Part shown: piece after piece, positions 1 through 7,907 of the stretch
Numbering within the stretch: the stretch's first letter is position 1
Layout: the number at the start of each line of letters is the position of its first letter
Source of the DNA: Chryseobacterium indologenes
GTDB taxonomy: Bacteria > Bacteroidota > Bacteroidia > Flavobacteriales > Weeksellaceae
Length of the DNA: 64,000 nucleotides
Direction of reading: 5' to 3'
NCBI RefSeq assembly: GCF_018362995.1
Contig: NZ_CP074372.1
Location: 3,906,001-3,970,000 of the forward strand
The notes under the pieces: model-generated
Seen by the model: only the letters and a program-made list of their open reading frames with translations
Databases searched by the model: none
Told to the model about the DNA's origin: nothing
Made by a program: the position numbers and the translations under genes

Positions 1-44
1 ACTCTAAATAATTTTTTAATCAAATTTTTGCTCAACCCAATAAT

Positions 45-1040
45 ATGGCAATTTTACAATTCATAAAACCCGATAAAGTAATTTTACTTAACTCTGATGA
101 ATTTAAAGGTCAATTCGAATTCAGACCTTTAGAACCAGGTTTCGGGCTTACAATCGGTAATGCTTTGAGAAGAGTGTTGCTTTCTTCTCTGGAAGGATAC
201 GCTATTTCATCTATCAAAATAGAAGGTGTAGAGCACGAATTTTCAACTATTCCAGGAGTAATCGAAGATGTTACCGAAATTATTCTTAACCTTAAACAAG
301 TAAGATTAAAAGCTGCAGCAGAAGGCCAGGCGAACGAGCAGGTTGTTGCTAAAGTTTCAGGTCAAACGGTTATTACTGCTGGTGATTTAGGTAAGTCTAT
401 CAACGGATTTGAGGTTTTAAACCCGGATCTAGTGATTTGCAACCTGAACAGTGATGTAACTTTCGAAATTACTTTCAATATTGAAAAAGGTAGAGGGTAT
501 GTGCCTTCTGAACAAAATAAGTCAAACAATGCTCCTGTAGGAACTATTGCTATCGACTCTATTTTTACGCCGATCAAGAAAGTACAATATAGCATTGAAA
601 ATTATCGTGTAGAGCAAAAAACAGACTACGAAAAACTTGTACTAGATATAGAAACTGACGGGTCTATCAGCCCTCAGAATGCTTTAACTGAAGCTTCTAA
701 GATATTAATTTATCACTTCATGCTATTCTCTGATGAGAGAATCACGCTTGAAACTGAAGCTGTAAAAGCATCTATCCAGTACGATGAGGAAACTCTTCAC
801 ACAAGACAACTTCTTAAGTCTAAATTAGCAGATATGGATCTTTCTGTAAGAGCCCTTAACTGTCTAAAAGCAGCTGAAGTAGAAACTCTTGGAGAATTGG
901 TTTCTTACAGTAAGTCTGATTTGATGAAATTCAGAAATTTTGGTAAAAAATCTTTGACAGAACTAGAAGAATTAGTGCATTCAAAAGGTCTTAACTTCGG
1001 TTTCGACGTTGCAAAATATAAGTTAGACGCTGATAAATAA
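45..1040 (+). CDS. rpoA: DNA-directed RNA polymerase subunit alpha
   Basis: This is the alpha subunit of RNA polymerase, which dimerises to nucleate core assembly and contacts regulators and UP elements through its C-terminal domain. The protein has 331 residues, the usual family length. The N-terminal domain carries the family stretch [17 protein letters not shown] near residues 33-49. The C-terminal helix-hairpin-helix domain covers roughly residues 255-320 and includes [13 protein letters not shown] and [17 protein letters not shown]. The ATG at 45 gives the expected N-terminus. It lies 6 bases before rplQ, the normal gene order at the end of the ribosomal protein operon, so it is presumably expressed from upstream of the window. 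Nothing in it looks broken. Confidence 0.98.
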   Translation: MAILQFIKPDKVILLNSDEFKGQFEFRPLEPGFGLTIGNALRRVLLSSLEGYAISSIKIEGVEHEFSTIPGVIEDVTEIILNLKQVRLKAAAEGQANEQVVAKVSGQTVITAGDLGKSINGFEVLNPDLVICNLNSDVTFEITFNIEKGRGYVPSEQNKSNNAPVGTIAIDSIFTPIKKVQYSIENYRVEQKTDYEKLVLDIETDGSISPQNALTEASKILIYHFMLFSDERITLETEAVKASIQYDEETLHTRQLLKSKLADMDLSVRALNCLKAAEVETLGELVSYSKSDLMKFRNFGKKSLTELEELVHSKGLNFGFDVAKYKLDADK

Positions 1041-1046
1041 TTAATA

Positions 1047-1568
1047 ATGAGACACGGTAAAAAATTCAATCACTTAGGAAGAACAGCTTCTCACAGAAGT
1101 GCTTTACTTTCTAATATGGCTTGTTCTCTAATTGAGCATAAAAGAATCAACACTACTGTAGCTAAAGCTAAAGCTTTAAGAGTATATGTTGAGCCTCTAT
1201 TAACAAAAGCAAAAGAAGATACTACACACAACAGAAGAGTAGTATTCTCTTACCTTCAAAATAAATTTGCGGTTGCTGAATTATTCAGAACTGTAGCTCC
1301 TAAAATCGCTGAAAGAAACGGTGGTTATACAAGAATCATTAAGACAGGTTTCAGACCAGGTGATGCTGCTGATATGGCTCTTATCGAATTAGTAGATTTC
1401 AACGAGCTTTACAACCCTAATGCTGAAGAGAAAAAAGCTACAAGAAGAAGCAGAAGATCAACTGCTGCACCTAAAAAAGCTGAGGCTGTAGTAGCTGAAG
1501 CACCTGCAGTAGAAGAGAAAGTAGAAGAAGCTAAAGCTGATACTACTGAAGAAAAAACTGAAGAATAA
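1047..1568 (+). CDS. rplQ: 50S ribosomal protein L17
   Basis: L17 is a structural protein of the large ribosomal subunit near the peptide exit tunnel. The first ~120 residues match the family, starting [21 protein letters not shown] and including the ITTVAKAK-like stretch. The protein has 173 residues, whereas many bacterial L17 proteins have 115-130. The extra ~50 residues are rich in Ala, Lys and Glu (for example [13 protein letters not shown]) and look disordered. Such tails are, to my knowledge, common in Flavobacteriia. It is the last gene of the rpoA operon and is followed by a strong hairpin terminator. Confidence 0.97.
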   Translation: MRHGKKFNHLGRTASHRSALLSNMACSLIEHKRINTTVAKAKALRVYVEPLLTKAKEDTTHNRRVVFSYLQNKFAVAELFRTVAPKIAERNGGYTRIIKTGFRPGDAADMALIELVDFNELYNPNAEEKKATRRSRRSTAAPKKAEAVVAEAPAVEEKVEEAKADTTEEKTEE

Positions 1569-1590
1569 TATTCATTCAGATATATAAAAA

Positions 1591-1619
1591 AACCATCCGG
1601 ATTCCGGATGGTTTTTTTA
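1591..1619 (+). terminator. Rho-independent terminator after rplQ
   Basis: A near-perfect palindrome, AAACCATCC-ggattcc-GGATGGTTT, is followed by a run of T residues. It lies 22 bases after the rplQ stop and ends the ribosomal protein operon. Confidence 0.92.
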
Positions 1620-1646
1620 TTTTCTTCAATACAGTTGCAAAATAAA

Positions 1647-1670
1647 ATGTCCCTCTATATTGAGGGACAT
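1647..1670 (-). terminator. Terminator of the minus-strand lipoprotein gene
   Basis: ATGTCCCTC and GAGGGACAT form a 9-bp stem around a 6-base loop. On the minus strand it is followed by TTTATTTT and sits just past the stop of the lipoprotein gene at 1678-2112. Confidence 0.85.
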
Positions 1671-1677
1671 TGCTATT

Positions 1678-2112
1678 TTAGATCTTTGTTCTTTTCAATT
1701 CAATAATATTATTGCCCTGCTCAAGGTGAAGGCTGTCTCCTTTTACCCTTGCGGTCATATCATCTTTCTTGTAAATCGTTTCATCACCTTTGGTTTCTGT
1801 TTTAGGTAATGTAAAAGTTTTCTTGTTGCTGGTAATGGCTACTGTACTTTCTTTCGGATCGTTTTTGAATACAACTTTCACTAAGGTTCCGTCTGTGGCT
1901 TTATAAACAAAATCTGTTTTTTCAATTTTCTTTCCGTTTATATCTACCGTTGATGAACTTTGTGTTACCGAATCTATTTTTCCGTTGTTGTCTGTAACTA
2001 CAGTTTCTGAGCTATCTGTTTTGATAATGCTTTTGTTTCCACTCTCATTTTTTTTACAGCTGATAACTGTTAGTGCAAGTACAGCACCTAGTGCTAAAAG
2101 ACTTTTTTTCAT
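1678..2112 (-). CDS. Small lipoprotein of unknown function
   Basis: The 144-residue product begins with a lipoprotein signal peptide: a MKKSLLALGAVLALTVIS hydrophobic segment followed by Cys at about residue 19 and a KKNE stretch. It is therefore probably anchored in the outer or inner membrane. The mature part is rich in Thr, Lys and Asp and contains beta-strand-like repeats (TVDINGKKIEKTDFVYKATD). No enzymatic motif is visible and I do not recognise the family. It is a stand-alone gene, divergent from the GH35 gene, with its own terminator. Confidence 0.8.
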   Translation of the reverse strand: MKKSLLALGAVLALTVISCKKNESGNKSIIKTDSSETVVTDNNGKIDSVTQSSSTVDINGKKIEKTDFVYKATDGTLVKVVFKNDPKESTVAITSNKKTFTLPKTETKGDETIYKKDDMTARVKGDSLHLEQGNNIIELKRTKI

Positions 2113-2166
2113 GATTATATTATTTGATATTCAATATGATTTTTATATTTTAATTTTACAAAAATC

Positions 2167-4032
2167 ATGCCTTACAATATGAGAAATTTCAGTCATTATT
2201 TATACATAATTCTTTTCTTTTTCTCTTTTAATACGATATTTTCACAAAAAGGGAATTTTGAAATTAAGAATGGGAATTTTATCTTAAATGGAAAACCTTT
2301 CACAGTGTATTCCGGGGAGATGCACTATCCCAGAGTTCCTTCAGAATATTGGAAACACCGGCTGGAGATGATGAAAGCAATGGGTTTGAATACAGTTACC
2401 ACTTATGTTTTTTGGAATTACCATGAAGAATCTCCCGGGAAATGGAATTTTTCAGGAGAAAAAGATTTGAAGAAGTTTATAAAAACAGCACAGGAAGTCG
2501 GTTTATATGTCATTATTCGGCCGGGACCTTACGTTTGTGCGGAATGGGAATTTGGTGGATATCCTTGGTGGCTACAAAAAAATAAAGACCTTGAAATAAG
2601 AAGAGACAATAAAGCTTTTCTCGAAGAATGCCGGAAATATATCAATCAGCTGGCAAAACAAATTGTACCGTTGCAGATCAATAATGGAGGCCCGGTAATT
2701 ATGGTGCAGGCAGAAAATGAATTCGGATCTTATGTGGCTCAGAGAAAAGATATTCCTTTGGAAGAGCATAGAAAATACAGCCACAAGATAAAAGAGATGC
2801 TTTTGAACAGTGGAGTTTCAGTTCCGTTATTTACTTCAGATGGGAGCTCGCTTTTTAAAGGTGGCTCTATTGAAGGAGCGATACCAACAGCAAACGGAGA
2901 AGGTGATATTGATATTTTAAAGAAAAGTATCAATGAATATAATGGAGGGCAAGGTCCTTACATGGTTGCCGAATATTACCCCGGATGGCTTGATCATTGG
3001 GCAGAACCCTTTGTTAAGGTTACTACAGAAGAAGTGGTAAAGCAAACAGAGACGTATATAAAAAACGGAATTTCTTTTAATTATTATATGATTCATGGCG
3101 GAACCAACTTTGGATTTACCAGCGGTGCAAATTACGATAAGGATCATGATATACAGCCGGATATTACAAGCTATGATTATGATGCTCCTATCAGTGAAGC
3201 AGGGTGGGCCACTCCAAAGTATAATGCGTTGAGAGAAATTTTTCAAAAAATACATAAGAATCCGCTTCCGGATATTCCAAAGCCGATGAAGGTCATTACT
3301 ATTCCCACCATTGAATTTTCAAAAATAAATTGCCTTTTTGACCTTACCAATCGTCAAAAACCTGTTGTGAGTGACAAACCACTCACCTTTGAAGATCTGA
3401 ATATCGGAAGCGGGTATGTTCTCTACAGAAGAAAATTTGATAATGATACGAAAGGAAAATTAGAAATAAAAGGATTACGTGATTATGCCAATATATACAT
3501 CAATGGCAGATGGAAAGGAGAATTGAACAGGATGAACAAAAAATATGATCTTGACATTGAAATAAAATCAGGGGACCGATTGGAAATTCTGGTTGAAAAT
3601 ATGGGCAGAATTAATTATGGAGCGGAGATTGTCCATAATTTAAAAGGCATTATCAGTCCTGTAAAAATCAACAGAACTGATGTCTCCGGAAACTGGGAAA
3701 TGCTTCCAATGCTCTTTGATACTTTTCCCAAACATACTTTTAAGCAAAAAGACATTGCCGCTCACTCACCCGTAATTCAGGAAGCTGAATTTACACTGGA
3801 TGAAACAGGAGATACTTTTCTTGATATGAGAAACTTTGGAAAAGGAATTGTTTTTATCAACGGAAAAAATGCAGGAAGATACTGGAGTACTGCCGGCCCT
3901 CAACAAACACTTTACATTCCCGGGGTATGGTTGAAAAAAGGTAGAAACCTGATTCAGATCTTTGAGCAAATTAAATCTCATAATACAGTAAGCGGTATTG
4001 AACATCCTATTCTTGATCAGCTTACGAAATAA
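2167..4032 (+). CDS. Secreted GH35 beta-galactosidase
   Basis: This is a glycoside hydrolase family 35 enzyme, which removes terminal beta-galactose from glycans by a retaining mechanism. A signal peptide covers about residues 1-26 (LYIILFFFSFNTIFSQ), so it acts in the periplasm or outside. The TIM-barrel core includes MHYPRVPSEYWKHRL and RPGPYVCAEWEFGGYPWWL. The predicted acid/base is Glu185 in AENEFGS and the predicted nucleophile is Glu269 in VAEYYPGW. C-terminal beta-sandwich domains (about residues 395-621) include the typical LDMRNFGKGIVFING stretch. Length, 621 residues, is normal. ATG codons at 2167 and 2182 are both possible starts; the first keeps a longer N-terminal region. It stands alone, not in a polysaccharide utilisation locus. 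Confidence 0.93.
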   Translation: MPYNMRNFSHYLYIILFFFSFNTIFSQKGNFEIKNGNFILNGKPFTVYSGEMHYPRVPSEYWKHRLEMMKAMGLNTVTTYVFWNYHEESPGKWNFSGEKDLKKFIKTAQEVGLYVIIRPGPYVCAEWEFGGYPWWLQKNKDLEIRRDNKAFLEECRKYINQLAKQIVPLQINNGGPVIMVQAENEFGSYVAQRKDIPLEEHRKYSHKIKEMLLNSGVSVPLFTSDGSSLFKGGSIEGAIPTANGEGDIDILKKSINEYNGGQGPYMVAEYYPGWLDHWAEPFVKVTTEEVVKQTETYIKNGISFNYYMIHGGTNFGFTSGANYDKDHDIQPDITSYDYDAPISEAGWATPKYNALREIFQKIHKNPLPDIPKPMKVITIPTIEFSKINCLFDLTNRQKPVVSDKPLTFEDLNIGSGYVLYRRKFDNDTKGKLEIKGLRDYANIYINGRWKGELNRMNKKYDLDIEIKSGDRLEILVENMGRINYGAEIVHNLKGIISPVKINRTDVSGNWEMLPMLFDTFPKHTFKQKDIAAHSPVIQEAEFTLDETGDTFLDMRNFGKGIVFINGKNAGRYWSTAGPQQTLYIPGVWLKKGRNLIQIFEQIKSHNTVSGIEHPILDQLTK

Positions 4033-4181
4033 GAGTTAATTTTTAAATATAAGTTTAAATTTATTTGCCTTTTCTTTAATTTGTTGTAAAATAATTAAAT
4101 TATTATTGTTTTTAAAATGAAAAATTGATTAAATTTAATAGCAGCTAAAAACTAAACCATAACCGTAACTCAAATACTGAT

Positions 4182-4201
4182 ATTACCCGAAGGTGTAATT
4201 G
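4182..4201 (+). promoter_or_regulatory. Candidate operator upstream of the response regulator gene
   Basis: The sequence is ATTACCC-gaag-GTGTAATTG, a near-palindrome (ATTACnC with GTGTAAT) 47 bases before the regulator ATG. All 16 specified bases recur with the same 4-base spacing at 7100-7119, upstream of the small membrane protein gene. I infer a binding site for the NarL-type regulator encoded at 4248-4880. Confidence 0.55.
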
Positions 4202-4247
4202 TTTTCAATTTGTTTTCTGTTGAAATTTGCTACAAACAAAATAAGTC

Positions 4248-4880
4248 ATGAGCATTTCCATCGCCATAGTAGAAGACGAAAAAAACTACAACAATGCGTT
4301 GAAGAAAGTAATCAATTACCAACAGGATATGAAGGTAACTGCTCAGTTCTTTGACGGAAATGATGCCATTCAAAATCTTCCTGCTATTTCACCCGATGTC
4401 GTGATGATGGATATTCAGTTGCAGGATATGCTCGGAATTGAAATCATAGAAAAACTGCGAAAAGAAATGCCTGATACACAATTTATCATGTGCACCAGTT
4501 TTGATGACGATGAAAAGATCTTTAATTCTTTAAAAGCCGGTGCGATGGGCTATCTTGTAAAAGGAGAAAGTATGGACAAAATCCTCTCTTCTATCCGGGA
4601 TGTCTATCAGGGTGGAGCTCCGATGAGTTTTTCCATTGCCCGGAAAGTTCTCAAACATTTTGAAAGAAAGCTACCGGAAATTAAAGGTTTTGATGAACTT
4701 ACAGAGCGTGAAAAGGAAATTCTTGAACTTCTTTCAGAAGGTCTTCTATACAAAGAAATTGCAGATAAAAAATGCATCAGCATTGATACAGTAAAAAAAC
4801 ACGTCGGAAATATCTACAGAAAACTTCACGTAAACAATAAAGTGGAGGCTATTAATAAATTTAACCAATCAAAAAACTAA
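4248..4880 (+). CDS. NarL/LuxR-family response regulator
   Basis: This cytoplasmic transcription factor has an N-terminal receiver domain (residues 1-120) and a C-terminal LuxR-type helix-turn-helix domain (about 145-205). The phosphoacceptor is Asp55 in VVMMDIQ, and the conserved Lys lies in GYLVKGES. The DNA-binding domain reads LTEREKEILELLSEGL then SIDTVKKHVGNIYRKL. Its partner is probably the HisKA_3-type kinase encoded at 6309-7097, three genes downstream on the same strand. The palindromic site 47 bases upstream, repeated before the gene at 7167, suggests autoregulation and control of the downstream unit. Length, 210 residues, is standard. Confidence 0.95.
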   Translation: MSISIAIVEDEKNYNNALKKVINYQQDMKVTAQFFDGNDAIQNLPAISPDVVMMDIQLQDMLGIEIIEKLRKEMPDTQFIMCTSFDDDEKIFNSLKAGAMGYLVKGESMDKILSSIRDVYQGGAPMSFSIARKVLKHFERKLPEIKGFDELTEREKEILELLSEGLLYKEIADKKCISIDTVKKHVGNIYRKLHVNNKVEAINKFNQSKN

Positions 4881-4886
4881 GAAATT

Positions 4887-5675
4887 ATGGAAAATTTAAA
4901 TGCAACAAGTCAGGAAGTTCTTGATGATAATTTATCTTACAGAGAAGGTCCTATCGGTAATAAACTTGATCAGTTAGTGGATGGGGTGGAAATGCTGCCT
5001 ATTAGCCGCATTCTGGCAGAAAGTTTTATTGATAGTGCTAAAAAGGGAGTTTTGCCATTTATGCAAAATCAAAATGTGAATTTTAATCTCGGAGGTATTT
5101 ATGCTGTAAAACATTCACTCCTAAAAGATATTTGCGAGATTATGAATGAAATTAAGGCAACCTATTTAACATTTACTTTCGTACAGATAGATCCTCAGGA
5201 TTCCAGGGTAAGACTCACACCATATTCTGAAAACAGAGCGATCTACATGGTTGCCTCTTTGCAAACACAAGATAAAAATACGATTGATGGAAATAATTAT
5301 CTCATCATTAATGCCAGTCAGGATCTTACACTTAAAGATTTGAAAATTTCCAATGAGAGTTTAAAAGGGCTTAATGATTTTTATCTTGAGAATGGACACC
5401 GAGTACTCACTAATTATCTAGGGCGAAACAATACATTTTATATCAGTTATCATATCGTTGATCTGATAGATACCTTGTCAAAAGATGCCAGTGATACATT
5501 TATGATCAATCTTTGCGAGATCAGTGATGTTAAGAAAGTGATTTTCGAAAATAATCTTGGTGATAGATTTCGGGAAGATCAATATAAAAAACACTTTGAA
5601 ACACACGAAAAACAAATGACACTTGTTTTTAGTACAGAAAAAGGATATTACGATATGGGTTCATTATATCCATAA
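4887..5675 (+). CDS. Unknown protein between response regulator and kinase genes
   Basis: I do not recognise this 262-residue protein. It lacks a signal peptide and membrane segments, so it is probably cytoplasmic. The sequence is of mixed alpha/beta character, with a segment near residues 65-110 (IYAVKHSLLKDICEIMNEIKATYLTFTFV) and an acidic-polar C-terminus. It starts 6 bases after the response regulator and ends 1 base before the next start, so it is co-transcribed with the two-component system. A role in input, output or adaptation of that system is an inference from position alone. Confidence 0.8.
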   Translation: MENLNATSQEVLDDNLSYREGPIGNKLDQLVDGVEMLPISRILAESFIDSAKKGVLPFMQNQNVNFNLGGIYAVKHSLLKDICEIMNEIKATYLTFTFVQIDPQDSRVRLTPYSENRAIYMVASLQTQDKNTIDGNNYLIINASQDLTLKDLKISNESLKGLNDFYLENGHRVLTNYLGRNNTFYISYHIVDLIDTLSKDASDTFMINLCEISDVKKVIFENNLGDRFREDQYKKHFETHEKQMTLVFSTEKGYYDMGSLYP

Positions 5676-5676
5676 A

Positions 5677-6312
5677 ATGTTAATTCAAATATTATACATG
5701 GCAGTACTCTTGGCAGCTACTGTAAAGTCTATAGTTTTAGCTGGAAAGAAAGGTCTTTCCAGCCAAAACTATTTTGCTGTTTACTTATTCCTCTCACTTT
5801 GCCTGGAGCTCTATGGGCATTATAAAATATATAGTAAAGAATTTGACTTTGCTTATCTATTTAATTACTACAGTATTTTTCTGATCATTTTTTTTAATAT
5901 CTATTACGCTAAAATCTTTTCTCAAAAAATCAGAATATTTTTTTTATCTGTACTCATTGCTATTCTAGTATATATCGTCCTGTTTGTGAAATTTTATAGT
6001 GAAAACTATGAAAATATACTGGGAATATTAGTTTGCTTTTATTTTATCATTAATGCGCTGCTTTGGTTTTATATCAGACTGAAAAACTTTGATGAAGTAA
6101 AAATTTTTAACGACCCGAACTTCTGGGTCTCCTGTGGATTACTTTTTTGGAGTATTTTTTTTATTTTCAGGTCAATCCCTATGTTTTTTCTTCAAGATAA
6201 TGATCCTGAATTTTTACAAATTTTAAAATTAATACAGTATTGTGTTAATATCATTATGTACGGGATGTTCTATATTGCCTTAAAGAAATTTGAAAAAAAC
6301 AATACAGTATGA
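5677..6312 (+). CDS. Multi-helix membrane protein of a two-component operon
   Basis: The product (211 residues from the ATG at 5677) is an integral membrane protein with about six hydrophobic segments and aromatic-rich loops. The reading frame opens earlier, at 5623, but the ATG at 5677, one base after the preceding stop, leads directly into a membrane helix (LIQILYMAVLLAATVKSIVLA) and is the more likely start. Its end overlaps the kinase start by 4 bases (ATGA), indicating translational coupling. The kinase has only one membrane helix and little periplasmic sequence, so this protein could be its sensory partner. I recognise no named family. Confidence 0.8.
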   Translation: MLIQILYMAVLLAATVKSIVLAGKKGLSSQNYFAVYLFLSLCLELYGHYKIYSKEFDFAYLFNYYSIFLIIFFNIYYAKIFSQKIRIFFLSVLIAILVYIVLFVKFYSENYENILGILVCFYFIINALLWFYIRLKNFDEVKIFNDPNFWVSCGLLFWSIFFIFRSIPMFFLQDNDPEFLQILKLIQYCVNIIMYGMFYIALKKFEKNNTV

Positions 6313-7097
6313 AACAGCTGCCGGATACCATACGATTGGCTTACATTATTGCTGTTATTCTGTTAATAACTTTTGTCATTTTTATTGTCTTAATTGTTGT
6401 TTTGTATAATAAAAGACAGCTTTTTTTTATTCAGCAGCAACGGCTCAAAGAAGCAGAACATCAGAATCAGCTCCTGCAGAAAGAACTCGAAAAACAAAAA
6501 ATTCTTGAGCAGGAACGCGAACGTATTTCCCATGATATGCATGATGATCTGGGAGCAGGAATTTCTGCATTAAAACTTCAGGCTGAATTCCTAAAGCAGA
6601 AAGCAGAAGATGATGATCTGCAGAGTGATATTGATGAACTACTGAAGACTTCAGAAGAAATGAATATTTCCATGCGGGAAATGCTCTGGAGCCTGAACTC
6701 AGGAAATGATACATTAGGTAGTTTTATCGATTATGCGATATTATATACCGGAAATTTTTTAAAGAAAACAAAAATAATACTGCTTTCAGAATGTGAAGAT
6801 ATCACTGCCGAAACTCCTGTTTCTACAGAAATGAGGCGTAATCTTTTTCTATGTTTAAAAGAAGCCGTAAATAATGTGTACAAACACAGTCATGCAGATA
6901 CATTGAAACTTTCATTTTCACAGGAAGAAAATAACTTTTCTATGAAAATATCAGATAACGGAATTGGTATTCAGGACGATTTGCCAAAAGGAAACGGCCT
7001 CAGAAATATGAAAAGAAGGATGAATGAATTATCCGGTGAATGTCATATTTCATCCGAAAAACCTGGTACCTGCCTGGTTTTTAAAATAGTAATATAA
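6309..7097 (+). CDS. Sensor histidine kinase (HisKA_3 / NarX type)
   Basis: This inner-membrane kinase phosphorylates a NarL-type response regulator. One membrane helix (about residues 9-33, AYIIAVILLITFVIFIVLIV) is followed by a coiled coil (about 38-68) and the HisKA_3 dimerisation motif ERERISHDMHDDLGAGI with phosphorylated His75. The ATPase domain follows, with an N-box EAVNNVYKHSHA, DNGIGI, and GNGLRNMKRRMNELSG. There is no extracellular sensor domain, and the coding region overlaps the upstream membrane protein gene by 4 bases. Cognate partner is most likely the regulator at 4248-4880. Confidence 0.93.
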   Translation: MKQLPDTIRLAYIIAVILLITFVIFIVLIVVLYNKRQLFFIQQQRLKEAEHQNQLLQKELEKQKILEQERERISHDMHDDLGAGISALKLQAEFLKQKAEDDDLQSDIDELLKTSEEMNISMREMLWSLNSGNDTLGSFIDYAILYTGNFLKKTKIILLSECEDITAETPVSTEMRRNLFLCLKEAVNNVYKHSHADTLKLSFSQEENNFSMKISDNGIGIQDDLPKGNGLRNMKRRMNELSGECHISSEKPGTCLVFKIVI

Positions 7098-7099
7098 AA

Positions 7100-7119
7100 A
7101 TTACCCCTTTGTGTAATTG
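7100..7119 (+). promoter_or_regulatory. Second copy of the candidate regulator-binding site
   Basis: ATTACCC-cttt-GTGTAATTG matches the site at 4182-4201 at all 16 specified positions with identical spacing. It lies 48 bases before the ATG at 7167, almost the same distance as the first site from its gene (47 bases). The unspecified middle four bases differ, as expected for a protein-binding palindrome rather than a copied segment. Confidence 0.6.
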
Positions 7120-7166
7120 ACTGGTGTGTTTTTTAGAGGGAAATTTGATCTATAAAACTAAAAGCC

Positions 7167-7496
7167 ATGAAAACTCTTATTAATGACAGTATTGGAGATT
7201 TAGAAGCTGCTTTAAAAAACAACACAGATCTTCAGGAAAAATTTAAAACCAATCCTGTAGAGGCTATGAAAGAGGTGGAAATAAGAAACCCCAAAGACAC
7301 CGATTACTGGATCTACAGAATTATAGTGCTTATGCTTGGGCTGGCAGTAATTACCATTATAGCAGGACTTATCCTTATTGCTTACTGGAATGACGGTGAA
7401 AGTAAGAATAATCAACTTGTAACAATCTTTGCAACCATTTCATCAGGAGCTATAGGAGCCTTAGCGGGTCTTTTATCTCCTACTCCGAGAAAATAA
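7167..7496 (+). CDS. Small two-helix membrane protein, probable target of the two-component system
   Basis: The 109-residue protein has a soluble N-terminal part (residues 1-50) and two membrane helices (about 52-76 and 86-103), the second rich in Gly and Ala and ending PTPRK. The N-terminal segment DLQEKFKTNPVEAMKEVEI resembles the leader-like motif of Nif11/NHLP peptides (a Phe-Lys-x-x-Pro-x-x-Ala-hydrophobic pattern), but there is no processing site and the resemblance may be chance. The gene starts 48 bases after the putative regulator site and heads a three-gene unit. Function is unknown. Confidence 0.8.
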   Translation: MKTLINDSIGDLEAALKNNTDLQEKFKTNPVEAMKEVEIRNPKDTDYWIYRIIVLMLGLAVITIIAGLILIAYWNDGESKNNQLVTIFATISSGAIGALAGLLSPTPRK

Positions 7497-7517
7497 ATAA
7501 CTTAAAAACTAGATATC

Positions 7518-7907
7518 ATGAAAACCATAAAATCATCCAAAACCTTAAAATTTGACCTCGCAGATAACCAAGACGTATTTTTAGAAATCACTGTATCATC
7601 TACCGGAACCTGTAGCACTCTTGTCACTATTCCCGAAGTTAAGGAATTTGATTACGAGAAAAGAGTGAGAATAGGTTCGTTTAGTGATCTTAAGGGAAGA
7701 ACTGTTGAAATTAATCATGAGTTTTCTTTTGAAGGTATACCTAAGAAAAATTTAGATAATGCAATTCAGCAAACACAGATTACATACTCTCTTCTTAATG
7801 TAATTGGCCCTTTGCAGCCTTTTAAAAAGAAAACAAGCAAAGATTTGGACAGTGAAGATAGGATTAGTTCTGTAAAATTTATAACCATTCAACATATTAC
7901 CTTATGA
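7518..7907 (+). CDS. Unknown soluble protein in a three-gene unit
   Basis: The 129-residue product has no signal peptide or membrane helix. Its sequence alternates in a way typical of a small beta-rich domain (VFLEITVSSTGTCSTLVTIPE, VEINHEFSFEG). It begins 21 bases after the preceding gene and overlaps the following one by 4 bases (ATGA), so the three are translated together. I do not recognise the family, and no catalytic motif is visible. Confidence 0.75.
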   Translation: MKTIKSSKTLKFDLADNQDVFLEITVSSTGTCSTLVTIPEVKEFDYEKRVRIGSFSDLKGRTVEINHEFSFEGIPKKNLDNAIQQTQITYSLLNVIGPLQPFKKKTSKDLDSEDRISSVKFITIQHITL

